From NCBI GenBank assembly GCA_018238545.1, contig JABCTC010000005.1, positions 1 through 64,000 of the forward strand: a stretch of 64,000 bases of DNA. The letters are read 5' to 3'. The notes beneath the pieces are model-generated. The model did not search any database, was not told where the DNA came from, and saw nothing but the letters and a program-made list of their open reading frames with translations. Position numbers and translations under genes: made by a program. Positions 25,641 to 34,610 of this stretch are shown piece by piece. Each line of letters opens with the position of its first letter. Within the stretch, counting starts at the first letter, position 1. The DNA comes from Candidatus Heimdallarchaeota archaeon. GTDB taxonomy: Archaea; Asgardarchaeota; Heimdallarchaeia; Heimdallarchaeales; Heimdallarchaeaceae.

Positions 25641-26060
25641 TCAAATTTTTTTAATAAGTTCTATGAAGAAATCTTCTGAGAAAATATTTGTTTCTGAAGA
25701 AACTAAACTCCACTTTCCTGATTTAATAATCTTTAGAACGCCAACCTCGATTAATTCGTTAATATGGTGCGACACTGTGGATTGTGAGAGACTAAGAATG
25801 TGCTCTATTTCACATGCGCAACGTATCCCATTCATAATTAACCAGAGGATAAGCAATCTATTTTTATTACTTAAAGCTTTGAACAGTTTTAAGACGTTCT
25901 GAATTTTGCTATCGGTTTCCATTCTCAGAACCTCTTGTTCCAGATATTCTAATTTGCTTAATCTTTTCTCTGAATCCTCAATAAAAACACCTTGATCATA
26001 AAGAGCATCTAGCTTGTTTTTTAACTCTTCAACGGAAGCATCATGATTTGAATCTTTCAT
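25641..26060 (-). CDS. arsR: ArsR-family metalloregulator
   Basis: A 139-residue winged-helix repressor with a 50-residue helical N-terminal extension. The DNA-binding part contains KALSNKNRLLILWLI, then IRCACEIEHILSLSQSTVSHHI. The C-A-C sits at the position of the ELCVCDL arsenic site of ArsR, so As(III)/Sb(III) sensing is likely. It is divergent from a permease gene, with a palindromic operator between them. Confidence 0.88.
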   Translation of the reverse strand: MKDSNHDASVEELKNKLDALYDQGVFIEDSEKRLSKLEYLEQEVLRMETDSKIQNVLKLFKALSNKNRLLILWLIMNGIRCACEIEHILSLSQSTVSHHINELIEVGVLKIIKSGKWSLVSSETNIFSEDFFIELIKKI

Positions 26061-26167
26061 AATCCAGTAACAGTTAATTGCATAATTCCATAAAACTTTC
26101 TATAGCAATTAAATTACAAAAATCAACAATAAATTTTGATAACTAAAGGATTTAACAATAAAGTTAT

Positions 26168-26187
26168 ATATCGAGGTTCTTCGATAT
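26168..26187. promoter_or_regulatory. Putative ArsR operator
   Basis: ATATCGA - GGTTCT - TCGATAT is a perfect 7-bp inverted repeat with a 6-bp centre. It lies in the arsR/permease intergenic region, 19 bp before the permease ATG, and touches a TATA-like TTATATAT at 26164-26171. Spacing and position fit repression of the permease operon by ArsR. Confidence 0.65.
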
Positions 26188-26205
26188 GAAATATAGGTAA
26201 ATGTG

Positions 26206-27594
26206 ATGTCAGTATTTTGGGAAAAAATCTTGGAAATGCTTTTAGGGGGAGTATATGCCATGGCAGATTATCTTTCCCTTCATGTCCTCCTATGCTTAAT
26301 CCCCGCATTCTTCATAGCTGGAGCGATGATTGTTTTTGTTCCAAAAGAGACTATAGTAAAATACATGGGAAAAGATACACCAAGGATAGTTGCATATCCT
26401 GTTGCAGCAATTTCAGGATTATTATTGGCTGTATGCTCGTGTACAGTATTACCTCTCTTCGCAGGCATTAAGAAAAAGGGAGCAGGACTTGGTCCAGCCA
26501 TGACATTTCTCTTTGCAGCTCCAGCAGTGAATATTCTAGCGATAACCTATACAGGTGTGTTGATAGGAATGGATATAGCTATTGCTAGAGCTATTCTTGC
26601 ATTAGGATTTGCGATAATCATTGGACTACTAATGGAATTAATCTTCAAAGAAAAACCAAAGAATGAAAAATTGAATGACAATGAAGAAAAAATTCTGGAA
26701 GATGAGAACAAAGAGGAGACAGTAGAATTAAAGAAAAAAAACAAAGTTACAGGTAAAGGCGTGTTAAATATCAGTCTTGTGGTTTCATTAATTTTAACAG
26801 GTGTTCTTATAGCTTTTCTGAATCAAAGTAATCTTCAATCATTAGGTGTTAGTAATCCACCTTTAATTCAAACAATCATATGGGGATTTGGATTAGGGAT
26901 ATTAATTGCTTTGTTCTTCATACAAAGAAATACAGAAGTTAATCTGTTTCTTGGATTACTCTATCTACTTTTCACCGGAACATCACAAATAAGCTATTTT
27001 TCAGTCAGTGGATCAAGCACTGAACCAGAAATTTCTCGTTCATTTGAATATTTCACTACTGAAGCATTCAGAGTAGATTTAATGAATATGGGGATAAAAA
27101 CAGCACTTTCATTTGCTGTAGCAATTGCAATAATAATTTACGTGACTATGAGAGTTGATAAGGCAGATACAAAGGAATGGATGACTGAGACATGGACATT
27201 TGTAAAACAGATCTTCCCATATTTGATTATAGGCGTTTTTATAGCTGGATTTTTAGCAGTTCTAATTCCAGCTGATTTTATTCAAGGTTTGGTAGGTAAG
27301 AACACTGTTGTTGCAAATTTAATAGGTGTTCTTTTCGGAGTTGTGGCCTACTTTCCAACACTTATGGAAGTCCCAATTGCAAAACTCTTTCTTAATTTGG
27401 GTATGTCAAGAGGAGTATTATTAGCTTATCTTCTTGCAGATCCTGAACTATCTATTCAAAGTATTCTAGTTACACGAAAATTTATTGGAGATAAGAAAAA
27501 TTTTGTTTATATTCTTCTTGTAATCATCTTTACGGTAATTGCAGGATTATTATTTGGTTTACTAGTATCTAAAGAGCCAATAAGTTTCATTTAA
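26206..27594 (+). CDS. ArsP/DUF318-type permease
   Basis: A 462-residue permease with two repeats of about four TM segments separated by a charged linker (roughly 150-190) and a middle hydrophobic block. The family motif is VCSCTVLPLFAGIKKKGAGLG plus LFAAPAVN in the first half; the second half has GVVAYFPTLMEVPIAKLFLNLG. Relatives export organoarsenicals or metals. ATG at 26206 is chosen over the preceding GTG. Downstream thioredoxin-like gene and divergent arsR form one module. Confidence 0.87.
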   Translation: MSVFWEKILEMLLGGVYAMADYLSLHVLLCLIPAFFIAGAMIVFVPKETIVKYMGKDTPRIVAYPVAAISGLLLAVCSCTVLPLFAGIKKKGAGLGPAMTFLFAAPAVNILAITYTGVLIGMDIAIARAILALGFAIIIGLLMELIFKEKPKNEKLNDNEEKILEDENKEETVELKKKNKVTGKGVLNISLVVSLILTGVLIAFLNQSNLQSLGVSNPPLIQTIIWGFGLGILIALFFIQRNTEVNLFLGLLYLLFTGTSQISYFSVSGSSTEPEISRSFEYFTTEAFRVDLMNMGIKTALSFAVAIAIIIYVTMRVDKADTKEWMTETWTFVKQIFPYLIIGVFIAGFLAVLIPADFIQGLVGKNTVVANLIGVLFGVVAYFPTLMEVPIAKLFLNLGMSRGVLLAYLLADPELSIQSILVTRKFIGDKKNFVYILLVIIFTVIAGLLFGLLVSKEPISFI

Positions 27595-27607
27595 ATGAGG
27601 TGTAAAA

Positions 27608-27853
27608 ATGTCAGAAAAAAAACAGATACAGATTATTGGTAAAGGTTGTAAAAAATGTGAAAGGCTTCATGATGAAGTAATTAAAGCTGTTAAGGACACA
27701 GGAAGACCAGAGGAGTATGAAATAACCAAAGTGACTGAAGTTAACAAATTTGCAGATTTAGATATTTTCATCACGCCTGGTTTACGGATTAATGGTCAAG
27801 TTATAAGTGAAGGTCGAGTATTAAGTGCAAATAAGATAAAGGACTACCTCTAA
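27608..27853 (+). CDS. Small thioredoxin-like redox protein
   Basis: An 81-residue glutaredoxin/thioredoxin-like protein with active site GCKKC at residues 13-17, an ITPGLRINGQVISEGR segment holding the cis-Pro, and the usual short length of the redox-active disulfide protein 2 family. It sits 13 bp after the permease and probably reduces a cysteine of the permease or its substrate (inference). Confidence 0.9.
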   Translation: MSEKKQIQIIGKGCKKCERLHDEVIKAVKDTGRPEEYEITKVTEVNKFADLDIFITPGLRINGQVISEGRVLSANKIKDYL

Positions 27854-28065
27854 TAGTACATGTAAAAAAGATTATAGCAAAAATTGGTGTAAATAACAAT
27901 AATGCTTCGTACTTCACAAGTCAGTGTAGTATACACTCAAGTTGGTTCATAAGCAAAAGAATATAGATTAATGTTACTTTGCTCCTTTGCAAAGAATTTT
28001 ATTGGATGAATTAGAAAGTAAGATTTGGGTATAGTAATAATTGGATTGACAGGAGGCCTATATCG

Positions 28066-28764
28066 ATGACCGATGAGATAAAGCATTATGCAACAGGTTC
28101 AGTTATCCCATTAGGAGATGGGTTCACTGGTAAGTCTGTGCTGTCACGCCTAATTATTGATCCTAAGCTTTCTGATGAAAAACTTAATCATATTCTACTC
28201 AGAACAAGAAAGTCTTACAATATTGAAATTGAATTCAGCAGCGAAGAAATTATTACAGAAGATCAACCAGTAATAACAACTTTGCAATTTTATGTGTTCC
28301 CAGGACAAAGACAAAAAATCTCTGAAAAAAGTACAACCTTTGATGAAATACTCGATTTTTTTGATTGTTTTCCAGTTCTGCTAAAAGTCTCAGTTTTGCT
28401 GCTAATCTATGATGTAACTAAAGAAACCACTCTCCAATCTCTTGAGATGTGGTTGCGTTTTGCACTAGTAAAAGATTGGATATACAAAGACACCCTGATT
28501 ATACTGGTTTCAAATAAAACAGATCTCGAACCTGCTAACGATGACACAATCAACCTAGTAAAGGACACAATATACGGTTACATACAAGATCATGAATTAC
28601 CAGTTGAAAAAGAACAGATAAAATCCATAAAAACTTCATGTGTAAGGATGGAGGGAATTGAAGAATTAAGAAAAATGGCTTTAGAATGGATTGCAGAGAG
28701 AGGAATAAGAGGGGTAGGAATAAGAGATATAGAGAATCTTGGAGAAAAAGAGAAAAAAGAATAG
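28066..28764 (+). CDS. Ras-like small GTPase (Asgard type)
   Basis: A 232-residue small GTPase. P-loop GDGFTGKS is at 17-24, a switch-II motif FPGQ at 78-81 (the usual DxxG Asp is replaced by Phe), SNKTD near 150-154, and TSCVRMEGIEEL as G5. LLLIYDVTKETTLQSLEMWL is a Rab/Ras-like helix-2 / strand-4 pattern. An insertion (about 80-115) widens the switch-II region, and no C-terminal prenylation Cys is seen. Partner proteins unknown; it stands alone behind about 210 bp of non-coding DNA in which I see no feature. Confidence 0.87.
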   Translation: MTDEIKHYATGSVIPLGDGFTGKSVLSRLIIDPKLSDEKLNHILLRTRKSYNIEIEFSSEEIITEDQPVITTLQFYVFPGQRQKISEKSTTFDEILDFFDCFPVLLKVSVLLLIYDVTKETTLQSLEMWLRFALVKDWIYKDTLIILVSNKTDLEPANDDTINLVKDTIYGYIQDHELPVEKEQIKSIKTSCVRMEGIEELRKMALEWIAERGIRGVGIRDIENLGEKEKKE

Positions 28765-28985
28765 ATTTTCACCCCACCATATTAGAAGAGTAGGTTACAT
28801 TCATACTTGGAATGATTCTGTCAAATAGAGCTTTTCTAACAAGGTGGTCATTATTAGAAGGTACCGCCCATTGCACTATTTTGCAACAAAAAAGAAATGA
28901 AAATAACCACTACTAATAAACTTCACAGAGTAGTACAATTAGATTTGATAGACGCTTTTTTATATTTGAGATAATATGCAAATGT

Positions 28986-30260
28986 ATGAATGGAGCTAGT
29001 TCTAAGCTTTGTTTCTATTGTGTTGAATACAAAAAAGTGGCTAAGGATTATCCCTTAAACTATGCTTTTGTTGACCATGAAGAGATTACACCAAGATGTT
29101 ACTTGCACTGGCAATATGAATGTAGCAATTGCAAAAACATGACACATTTTAATGGGATCGCTTGGTGTTCCGATTGTAAAGAGTTCACTTGCTTAAGCTG
29201 TGCTGATGAACATATGGTCAAAAAGAAGTTTTTAGTCTATGATTATTACTATACAATTGATTGCAAAAAATGCAATAAACCAAATCCAGCTCTAGATTAT
29301 GCAGAATTTGAAGGTTCTCACCCTTTTCAAATTGGAAATTTAGTTCCTATAGAAGATGTTGTAGTCTGGATGCCGATTCATCCAGAAGAAGCTGTTTCCG
29401 ATCAATTTCCAAATCCTACATGGGGAGCTAATAGAGTAGAAAATATGGGTAACATTAATACTATAACTAGATTAGAATCGTTAGAAAAAGCAGATCCAAA
29501 ATCAGTTTGGGATGCAAATGCTCCTAATTGGGCTAAAAATTGGTCTGAAGGAGGAGATTTTAATCATAAATACTTCATAATTCCTGAAGTCCTTAGATTG
29601 CTAGACGTGAAGGAAGCGGAAAAGGTTCTAGATGTTGCTTGTGGTGAAGGAACAGTAGCACGTCATTTAGCAAATAAAGGAGCACGAGTAACGGGAATAG
29701 ATTATTCTAATATGATCGATTATGCAACAAAGAGAGAGTGTGAAGAAAGATCAGGGATAAACTACCTAAAAAGTGATTCTCTAAAAATTTCTGAAACATT
29801 CGGTAAAGAATCTTTTGATAAAATAGTTTGTAACATGGCCCTCATGGACATTGAGAATTATAAATCATTGCTCAAACAAATATCAGAGGTATTGAGAGAA
29901 AGCGGTACTTTTGTCTTTAGCATAACGCACCCATGTTTCGCAGTTCCAACTACAACAACTGTAAGAATCCCTAAAGATAGTCAAAGAAATGAAGATAAAA
30001 TACGGATTGTAAAAAATTACTTCGAGAAAAAACCTACATTAGTGCAAGGGAAAAGTGGTTCTGTCAATTTACTATATTTCCAAAGAACAATTAGTGATTA
30101 TATCAATGCTTTACAAGAAGTAAATATGGTTATTACTGAGATGAGTGAACCTCAAGCCTCTGAGGAATTGAAAGAAAAATTTCCACGAGACACATATCTT
30201 GACATGGAACTCGTTCCTTATTTCCTAATTGTAAAAGTGAAAAAAGCTAGTGAATTATAA
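28986..30260 (+). CDS. Zinc-finger plus SAM methyltransferase fusion
   Basis: The N-terminal 100 residues carry many Cys in pairs (LCFYC, CSNCKN, WCSDC, CLSC, CKKC), consistent with two or more zinc sites. Residues 180-330 form a class I methyltransferase: LDVACGEGTVARHLA, GIDYSNMID, CNMALMDIENY. The C-terminal part resembles small-molecule methyltransferases. Zinc domains of this size suggest recognition of a protein or RNA substrate, but this is inference. It overlaps the converging exonuclease gene by 6 bp. Confidence 0.8.
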   Translation: MNGASSKLCFYCVEYKKVAKDYPLNYAFVDHEEITPRCYLHWQYECSNCKNMTHFNGIAWCSDCKEFTCLSCADEHMVKKKFLVYDYYYTIDCKKCNKPNPALDYAEFEGSHPFQIGNLVPIEDVVVWMPIHPEEAVSDQFPNPTWGANRVENMGNINTITRLESLEKADPKSVWDANAPNWAKNWSEGGDFNHKYFIIPEVLRLLDVKEAEKVLDVACGEGTVARHLANKGARVTGIDYSNMIDYATKRECEERSGINYLKSDSLKISETFGKESFDKIVCNMALMDIENYKSLLKQISEVLRESGTFVFSITHPCFAVPTTTTVRIPKDSQRNEDKIRIVKNYFEKKPTLVQGKSGSVNLLYFQRTISDYINALQEVNMVITEMSEPQASEELKEKFPRDTYLDMELVPYFLIVKVKKASEL

Positions 30261-31049
30261 TTTCAGCTTTAAAACTATAGGACAATGATCTGAACCCATT
30301 ACATCAGACAGCATGTAAGCATCTGTAAGCTTATCTTCCAAATCCTTTGAAACAAAGAAATAGTCGATTCGCCATCCAACGTTTCTATCTCGTGCACCAA
30401 TATTTCTCATAGACCACCAAGTATAGTGCTCAGGGCCTTTGTTAAATTTTCTAAAAGAGTCTATAAAACCTGCTGCGATTAATCTGTCAATCCATTCCCG
30501 CTCTTCTTCAAGAAATCCAGATATATTTTCATTAGCTTTAGCATGAGTTAAATCAATTTCAGCATGAGCTGTATTGACATCTCCACAAATGATAATTGAT
30601 TTACCTTCCTCTTTCAATTTTATAACATAGTCTAGAAAAGCATCGTAAAAATCCATTTTGTAATGTAATCTTTCTTTGTTCAATTTTCCATTTGGGAAAT
30701 ATACATTGAATAATATAAAATTGCTAAATTCCGTTTCTACAACTCTTCCTTCAACATCGAATTTTTCTATTCCGAGATTGTTATTTACTCTAACAGGCTT
30801 AGTTTTAGAGTATGTAGCTACACCACTATAACCTTTTCTTTCAGCTGAATGCCAATAACTTTTGTAACCTTGAGGACTGAGTATATTGTCTGAGAGTTGA
30901 TTAATTTGAGCTTTTGTCTCTTGTATACACAAAAGATCAGGAGATGTTTTATTCAACCAATCGTTGAATTTCAGGTTCTCATGCACTTCTTTTTTTGATA
31001 CTGCTCGAATGCCATTAACATTCCATGAAATCAATGTTATTTCACTCAT
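30255..31049 (-). CDS. xth: Exodeoxyribonuclease III / AP endonuclease
   Basis: A 264-residue EEP-family nuclease of the ExoIII / APE1 type. Catalytic segments are ISWNVNGIRA, LCIQETKA (metal Glu), ICGDVNTAH, RIDYFFVS and GSDHCPI (catalytic His). It cuts the DNA backbone at abasic sites in base-excision repair. The overlap with the upstream convergent gene is 6 bp. Confidence 0.95.
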   Translation of the reverse strand: MSEITLISWNVNGIRAVSKKEVHENLKFNDWLNKTSPDLLCIQETKAQINQLSDNILSPQGYKSYWHSAERKGYSGVATYSKTKPVRVNNNLGIEKFDVEGRVVETEFSNFILFNVYFPNGKLNKERLHYKMDFYDAFLDYVIKLKEEGKSIIICGDVNTAHAEIDLTHAKANENISGFLEEEREWIDRLIAAGFIDSFRKFNKGPEHYTWWSMRNIGARDRNVGWRIDYFFVSKDLEDKLTDAYMLSDVMGSDHCPIVLKLKL

Positions 31050-31230
31050 ATGACATAAATTATTAGAATTCTATCTTAAATGTTGTGAGTAATGTTTGAT
31101 GAGCTTTAACCATTTGGTTTAATCGATTCACTTTCAAATACAGAGATGAAATCAAATGCATTACCTAGTATAAGCATAAGTTTACAGATTATCCCAAGAA
31201 GTTAAACACTTTTCTTTATTAATTAAACAT

Positions 31231-31401
31231 ATGCTTAATAAAAAGGCTAGATATTATAAGTTAGGTGCAAAAAAAATGGCAGCAAAAATAAAAACCGGAA
31301 AAACAGAAAAAGATCACGTATTAATAGCTAGATTAGCCAGAAAACATTCAATTGTTGAACAATTAACAGTAGCAGTTAAAAATGGTTACATGGCGTACTA
31401 G
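31231..31401 (+). CDS. Small basic protein, hypothetical
   Basis: A 56-codon frame from ATG 31231 to TAG 31401, MLNKKARYYKLG..., rich in Lys/Ala and predicted helical (KHSIVEQLTVAVKNGYMAY at the end). It occupies the otherwise empty stretch between 31050 and 31473. The balanced composition and helical pattern suggest a real small protein, perhaps nucleic-acid-binding, but no family is recognised. A TATA-like stretch precedes it (TTTATTAATT). Confidence 0.4.
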   Translation: MLNKKARYYKLGAKKMAAKIKTGKTEKDHVLIARLARKHSIVEQLTVAVKNGYMAY

Positions 31402-31473
31402 CTTCTTTCTATCTTTCTTTTAAGTATTATTTAATATTTTGAATTAGACTATTAAATTAAAAAATGAAGGGTC

Positions 31474-32805
31474 TTAGTCGGTTTCCAAGGTTTTGTCCTC
31501 AAATTTTTTCTTGAATAAATCGTAATCGCCGAGCAACATTATTGGTAAAGCAATTATTAGAAATACTGTGACTATTGGTCCAATCCATATTAAATCAAAA
31601 TTAGACCCTTGAGAAAGCAGATATCCCACTAAAATGAACCCTCCAGCTTGTGCGATATTGGTAGGTATACTTTTGAATCCGGTATAGACCCCAGACCTAT
31701 TCTGCTGTGTATCTTTCTCATCCTTATCCGCAATGTCAGCAATAATAACATAAGGGAATAGAAAAGCTGCTGACATTCCAAAAACAGCAAAAAAGCCAAA
31801 AGTATAACCTTGTATAATTAAAGGAACTAAAGGTATTTTCCCAACTATTAGTGTTAATGGCATCCAGACTAAGAGAAAGCTATATGAAATTATCAATGCG
31901 ATTTTTATTCCTTTCTTCTTTGAAACAACGGACCACGTATAGAATCCTATGACCATTGCTACAAACATTAAAACTGCAAAAATGAAATTATCAAGTGTGG
32001 TATTAAATCCTAGCACATTATGCACGAAATCCAACATTAGAACAGACATAAGTGTAATTCCAATACTCAGAATCGCATAACTTATCATCCAGATAACATA
32101 GTTTTTGTTCTTCAAGGCTACTTTCAATTCTTTCCATATGTTTTTCTTTTCTGTTGCTACATGTTTCTCTTTTATGGAAACCAAAGCTGGAATAAACATA
32201 AGAATTTCAACAACAGAAAAAAGTATTGCGAATAATAGTAAAACTAGTGCTGCATCTCCGACTACTCCACCGGATTCTTGAATAGTGCCAGCCATAAGTA
32301 AAGAGAATCCAGCACCTACTGCACCACCAAACAGATTGGTGACATTCATAATTGCTGAAACACCTACTCTTTCTTCATGTTTAGTTAGTTCAGGTAGCCA
32401 AGATTGATACGGAGTCAGTAGAAAACCGTAGAAGAAATGAAATAATGAATTCCAGATTAGTAGCCATAAAAATATTCCAGTTTGGCTTTCATTTGGAATG
32501 ATAAAGTGGGGAAGAAATAGCATTGTAAACGAAAGACCTAGTAATGGAGCACCTATCAAAATGAAAAGTTTTCTTCGTCCATATTTAGACTTGGAAGATG
32601 ATAGAGAGTCAGAAACAAAGCCAAAGAAAAAGGATGATATACCTATAACTAGCTTTCCTACAGCATTTCCAATACCATTTAACATCGGATCCAAATCTAT
32701 TGTATTACTATACATCCAAAAAGTTGCTAAAAATACAACGTTTAATAGGATAGTTGTTCCAAAACGACAAATTCCATAATAGATTTTTTGGCGAAATGTA
32801 AGCAT
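31474..32805 (-). CDS. MFS transporter, GPH (MelB)-like
   Basis: 443 residues, about 12 TM segments. The N-terminus YYGICRFGTTILLN and the loop SKSKYGRRKLFILIGAP follow the glycoside-pentoside-hexuronide:cation symporter group. Interior loops include a Lys-rich stretch (IKEKHVATEKKN). The substrate, possibly a sugar, is not deducible. Located between the small basic ORF and a HEAT-repeat gene, divergent from the latter. Confidence 0.82.
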   Translation of the reverse strand: MLTFRQKIYYGICRFGTTILLNVVFLATFWMYSNTIDLDPMLNGIGNAVGKLVIGISSFFFGFVSDSLSSSKSKYGRRKLFILIGAPLLGLSFTMLFLPHFIIPNESQTGIFLWLLIWNSLFHFFYGFLLTPYQSWLPELTKHEERVGVSAIMNVTNLFGGAVGAGFSLLMAGTIQESGGVVGDAALVLLLFAILFSVVEILMFIPALVSIKEKHVATEKKNIWKELKVALKNKNYVIWMISYAILSIGITLMSVLMLDFVHNVLGFNTTLDNFIFAVLMFVAMVIGFYTWSVVSKKKGIKIALIISYSFLLVWMPLTLIVGKIPLVPLIIQGYTFGFFAVFGMSAAFLFPYVIIADIADKDEKDTQQNRSGVYTGFKSIPTNIAQAGGFILVGYLLSQGSNFDLIWIGPIVTVFLIIALPIMLLGDYDLFKKKFEDKTLETD

Positions 32806-32985
32806 ATTGCAGCCTCCGAGTTTTTTCCGTTTTAAAACAACTTTGTCAGATAGTTCGTTGAGTTATATAAAATTATGCAAAAAAGAATAGAAAAATTTTG
32901 AGCAGTAAAACAGTAACTAGTGAAAATATTCTTATATTGAATTTATTCCACTATTATTCAACAAAAATAATTATGTTGTGTTTAC

Positions 32986-33870
32986 ATGTCCAATGAAGAA
33001 ATCCAAAAAATAACCAAACAATTAGAAAACAAAAATCCTGCTATGAGACAATTAGCACTAGAACAATTATCGTCTCACAAACAAGATCATACTGCTATGA
33101 ATCTAATAATTCGAACTCTACAAGATGAAGATAAAGGTGTCCGAACCTTTGCAGCGGAGATTTTAGGAGATATTGAAGATCGACATGCATTGATTGCGCT
33201 AACACACATTTTAGAGGATAAAGACTGGGAGGTAAGACAAGCAGCTATAGGTTCGTTTGGGAAACATAAGAATCCTGAAACTATTCCATTTCTCGTACAA
33301 TCTTTAAGAGATGAACACCCACAAGTCAGGTATTCAGCAGCAAAAGAATTGAAAAAATTTGATAGCCCATCCATGATAGAACCTCTTTTTGATATGTTAA
33401 AAGATGGTACAGATTCAGTTAGGGAAGAAGCTAAATCCACTTTATTGAATTTCCAAGTCAAGGTGCCTGCATCATTAATTGCACGTTTTATCTTAGACCT
33501 CAATAAAACAGTAAAAGAAGTTGCGGTTGAATTTCTTACTACTAGAGTAGAAGGAAACCCCCTTCCACATTTGGAGAAAGCTTTAGAAGATAAAGAATGG
33601 TCTATACGTCTTCTAGTTCTTACAGAGTTAGGGAAGATAATTGAAAAAGAAGAGATTCAAGACTCTAAAATCTTGCAAATGAATCTTAAAATCTTGGATG
33701 ATGAAAATGCTAGGGTTAGATTTGAGGGTTTAAAAAATCTTAAAGAATTAAATGATATTTCAACGATTGATAAGCTAGGTGAGATCGCTAGAAATGATGA
33801 AGATTCAAATAATAGATTAATGGCTACTGAAACCATGACGTTTATCCGAAGGTCGGTAAGACTAGAATGA
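32986..33870 (+). CDS. HEAT-repeat protein
   Basis: 294 residues of roughly eight short HEAT/PBS-lyase-type repeats. The pattern D-x-x-VRxxAAExLGxI-x-D recurs about every 30 residues (VRTFAAEILGDIEDR, VRQAAIGSFGKHKN, VRYSAAKELKKF, VREEAKSTLLNF). These form a solenoid for protein binding. No catalytic motif. Similar solenoids elsewhere in the window (48261-48986) are not close copies. Confidence 0.85.
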   Translation: MSNEEIQKITKQLENKNPAMRQLALEQLSSHKQDHTAMNLIIRTLQDEDKGVRTFAAEILGDIEDRHALIALTHILEDKDWEVRQAAIGSFGKHKNPETIPFLVQSLRDEHPQVRYSAAKELKKFDSPSMIEPLFDMLKDGTDSVREEAKSTLLNFQVKVPASLIARFILDLNKTVKEVAVEFLTTRVEGNPLPHLEKALEDKEWSIRLLVLTELGKIIEKEEIQDSKILQMNLKILDDENARVRFEGLKNLKELNDISTIDKLGEIARNDEDSNNRLMATETMTFIRRSVRLE

Positions 33871-33918
33871 TATTTGCATGATAACACCATCATTTTTCTC
33901 ACTACTTTTCCCCTAAAA

Positions 33919-33928
33919 TTTTTATATA
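33919..33928 (+). promoter_or_regulatory. TATA box of paired small zinc-protein genes
   Basis: TTTTATATAG lies about 26 bp upstream of ATG 33950, the distance expected between an archaeal TATA box and the transcription start. The first gene is therefore probably leaderless. No comparable element is seen before the second gene, so the two are likely co-transcribed. Confidence 0.6.
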
Positions 33929-33949
33929 GTCTTCTTATCAGCAAATTAT

Positions 33950-34198
33950 ATGAAGCCACCAATGTGCACAATATGTTATAAAGAATTTCTAGATACTGAG
34001 GAAGGCGGTTTAGTTTACTTTCAAAAACGAAGTAGTGATGAAAGATGGATTAATGTTATGAAAGAAGAAAGTATGCAAGGTCATCCACCCTTCGCAGAAT
34101 GGTTCTGTGCAGAGCATTACGAGGCTGCAAAAGAGTTGAAAGAACTCACTATAGATGAAGCTATGAAAATTCTAAAGGAAAAATATCCAACGAGTTGA
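33950..34198 (+). CDS. Small zinc-binding protein, first of tandem pair
   Basis: An 82-residue protein starting MKPPMCTICYKEF. Cys6 and Cys9 plus a second pair, WFCAEH (Cys-x-x-His), are consistent with a CCCH zinc site. HPPFAEWFC and the helix KELKELTIDEAM are shared with the following gene. Not recognised as a named family. Start codon probably leaderless (TATA box 26 bp upstream). Confidence 0.75.
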   Translation: MKPPMCTICYKEFLDTEEGGLVYFQKRSSDERWINVMKEESMQGHPPFAEWFCAEHYEAAKELKELTIDEAMKILKEKYPTS

Positions 34199-34202
34199 TT
34201 TT

Positions 34203-34433
34203 ATGAAGCCACCTGTATGTGTAATTTGTGATGTAAGGTTTGATCCTCAAAAAGAAGGAGGGGTAGTTAATTTTGCTAAACGGGAAGGGGATATTGAGTG
34301 GGATAAAAAGAAAATAGTTGAACATCCTCCATATGCAGAATGGTTCTGTGGAAGGCATTTTGATTATGCAGAAAGTTTATCGGAACTTACTAAAAACATA
34401 GCTATGCCAAAAATAAAAGAGCGATTTATTTAG
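34203..34433 (+). CDS. Small zinc-binding protein, second of tandem pair
   Basis: A 76-residue paralogue of the preceding gene: MKPPVCVICDVRF, then KEGGVVNFAKREGD, HPPYAEWFCGRHF and a closing helix LSELTKNIAMPKIKE. The CxxC ... CxxH pattern is preserved. The genes are 4 bp apart and clearly arose by tandem duplication; the divergence shows it is not recent. Confidence 0.75.
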   Translation: MKPPVCVICDVRFDPQKEGGVVNFAKREGDIEWDKKKIVEHPPYAEWFCGRHFDYAESLSELTKNIAMPKIKERFI

Positions 34434-34610
34434 AAAGAGAAAATTGTATACTCAAAATTAACAATTTTCTAAATTTACTAAATATTTTCCAGAAAAAAGG
34501 CAATTAAGGATTATTGACTGGAAAGAAGTGCCAAACAAACAGTGTTTAAACAAACTTCGTGTCATTACCACAGTAGTAAATTTATTATTCTATTGCAGCA
34601 TATTAAATAA

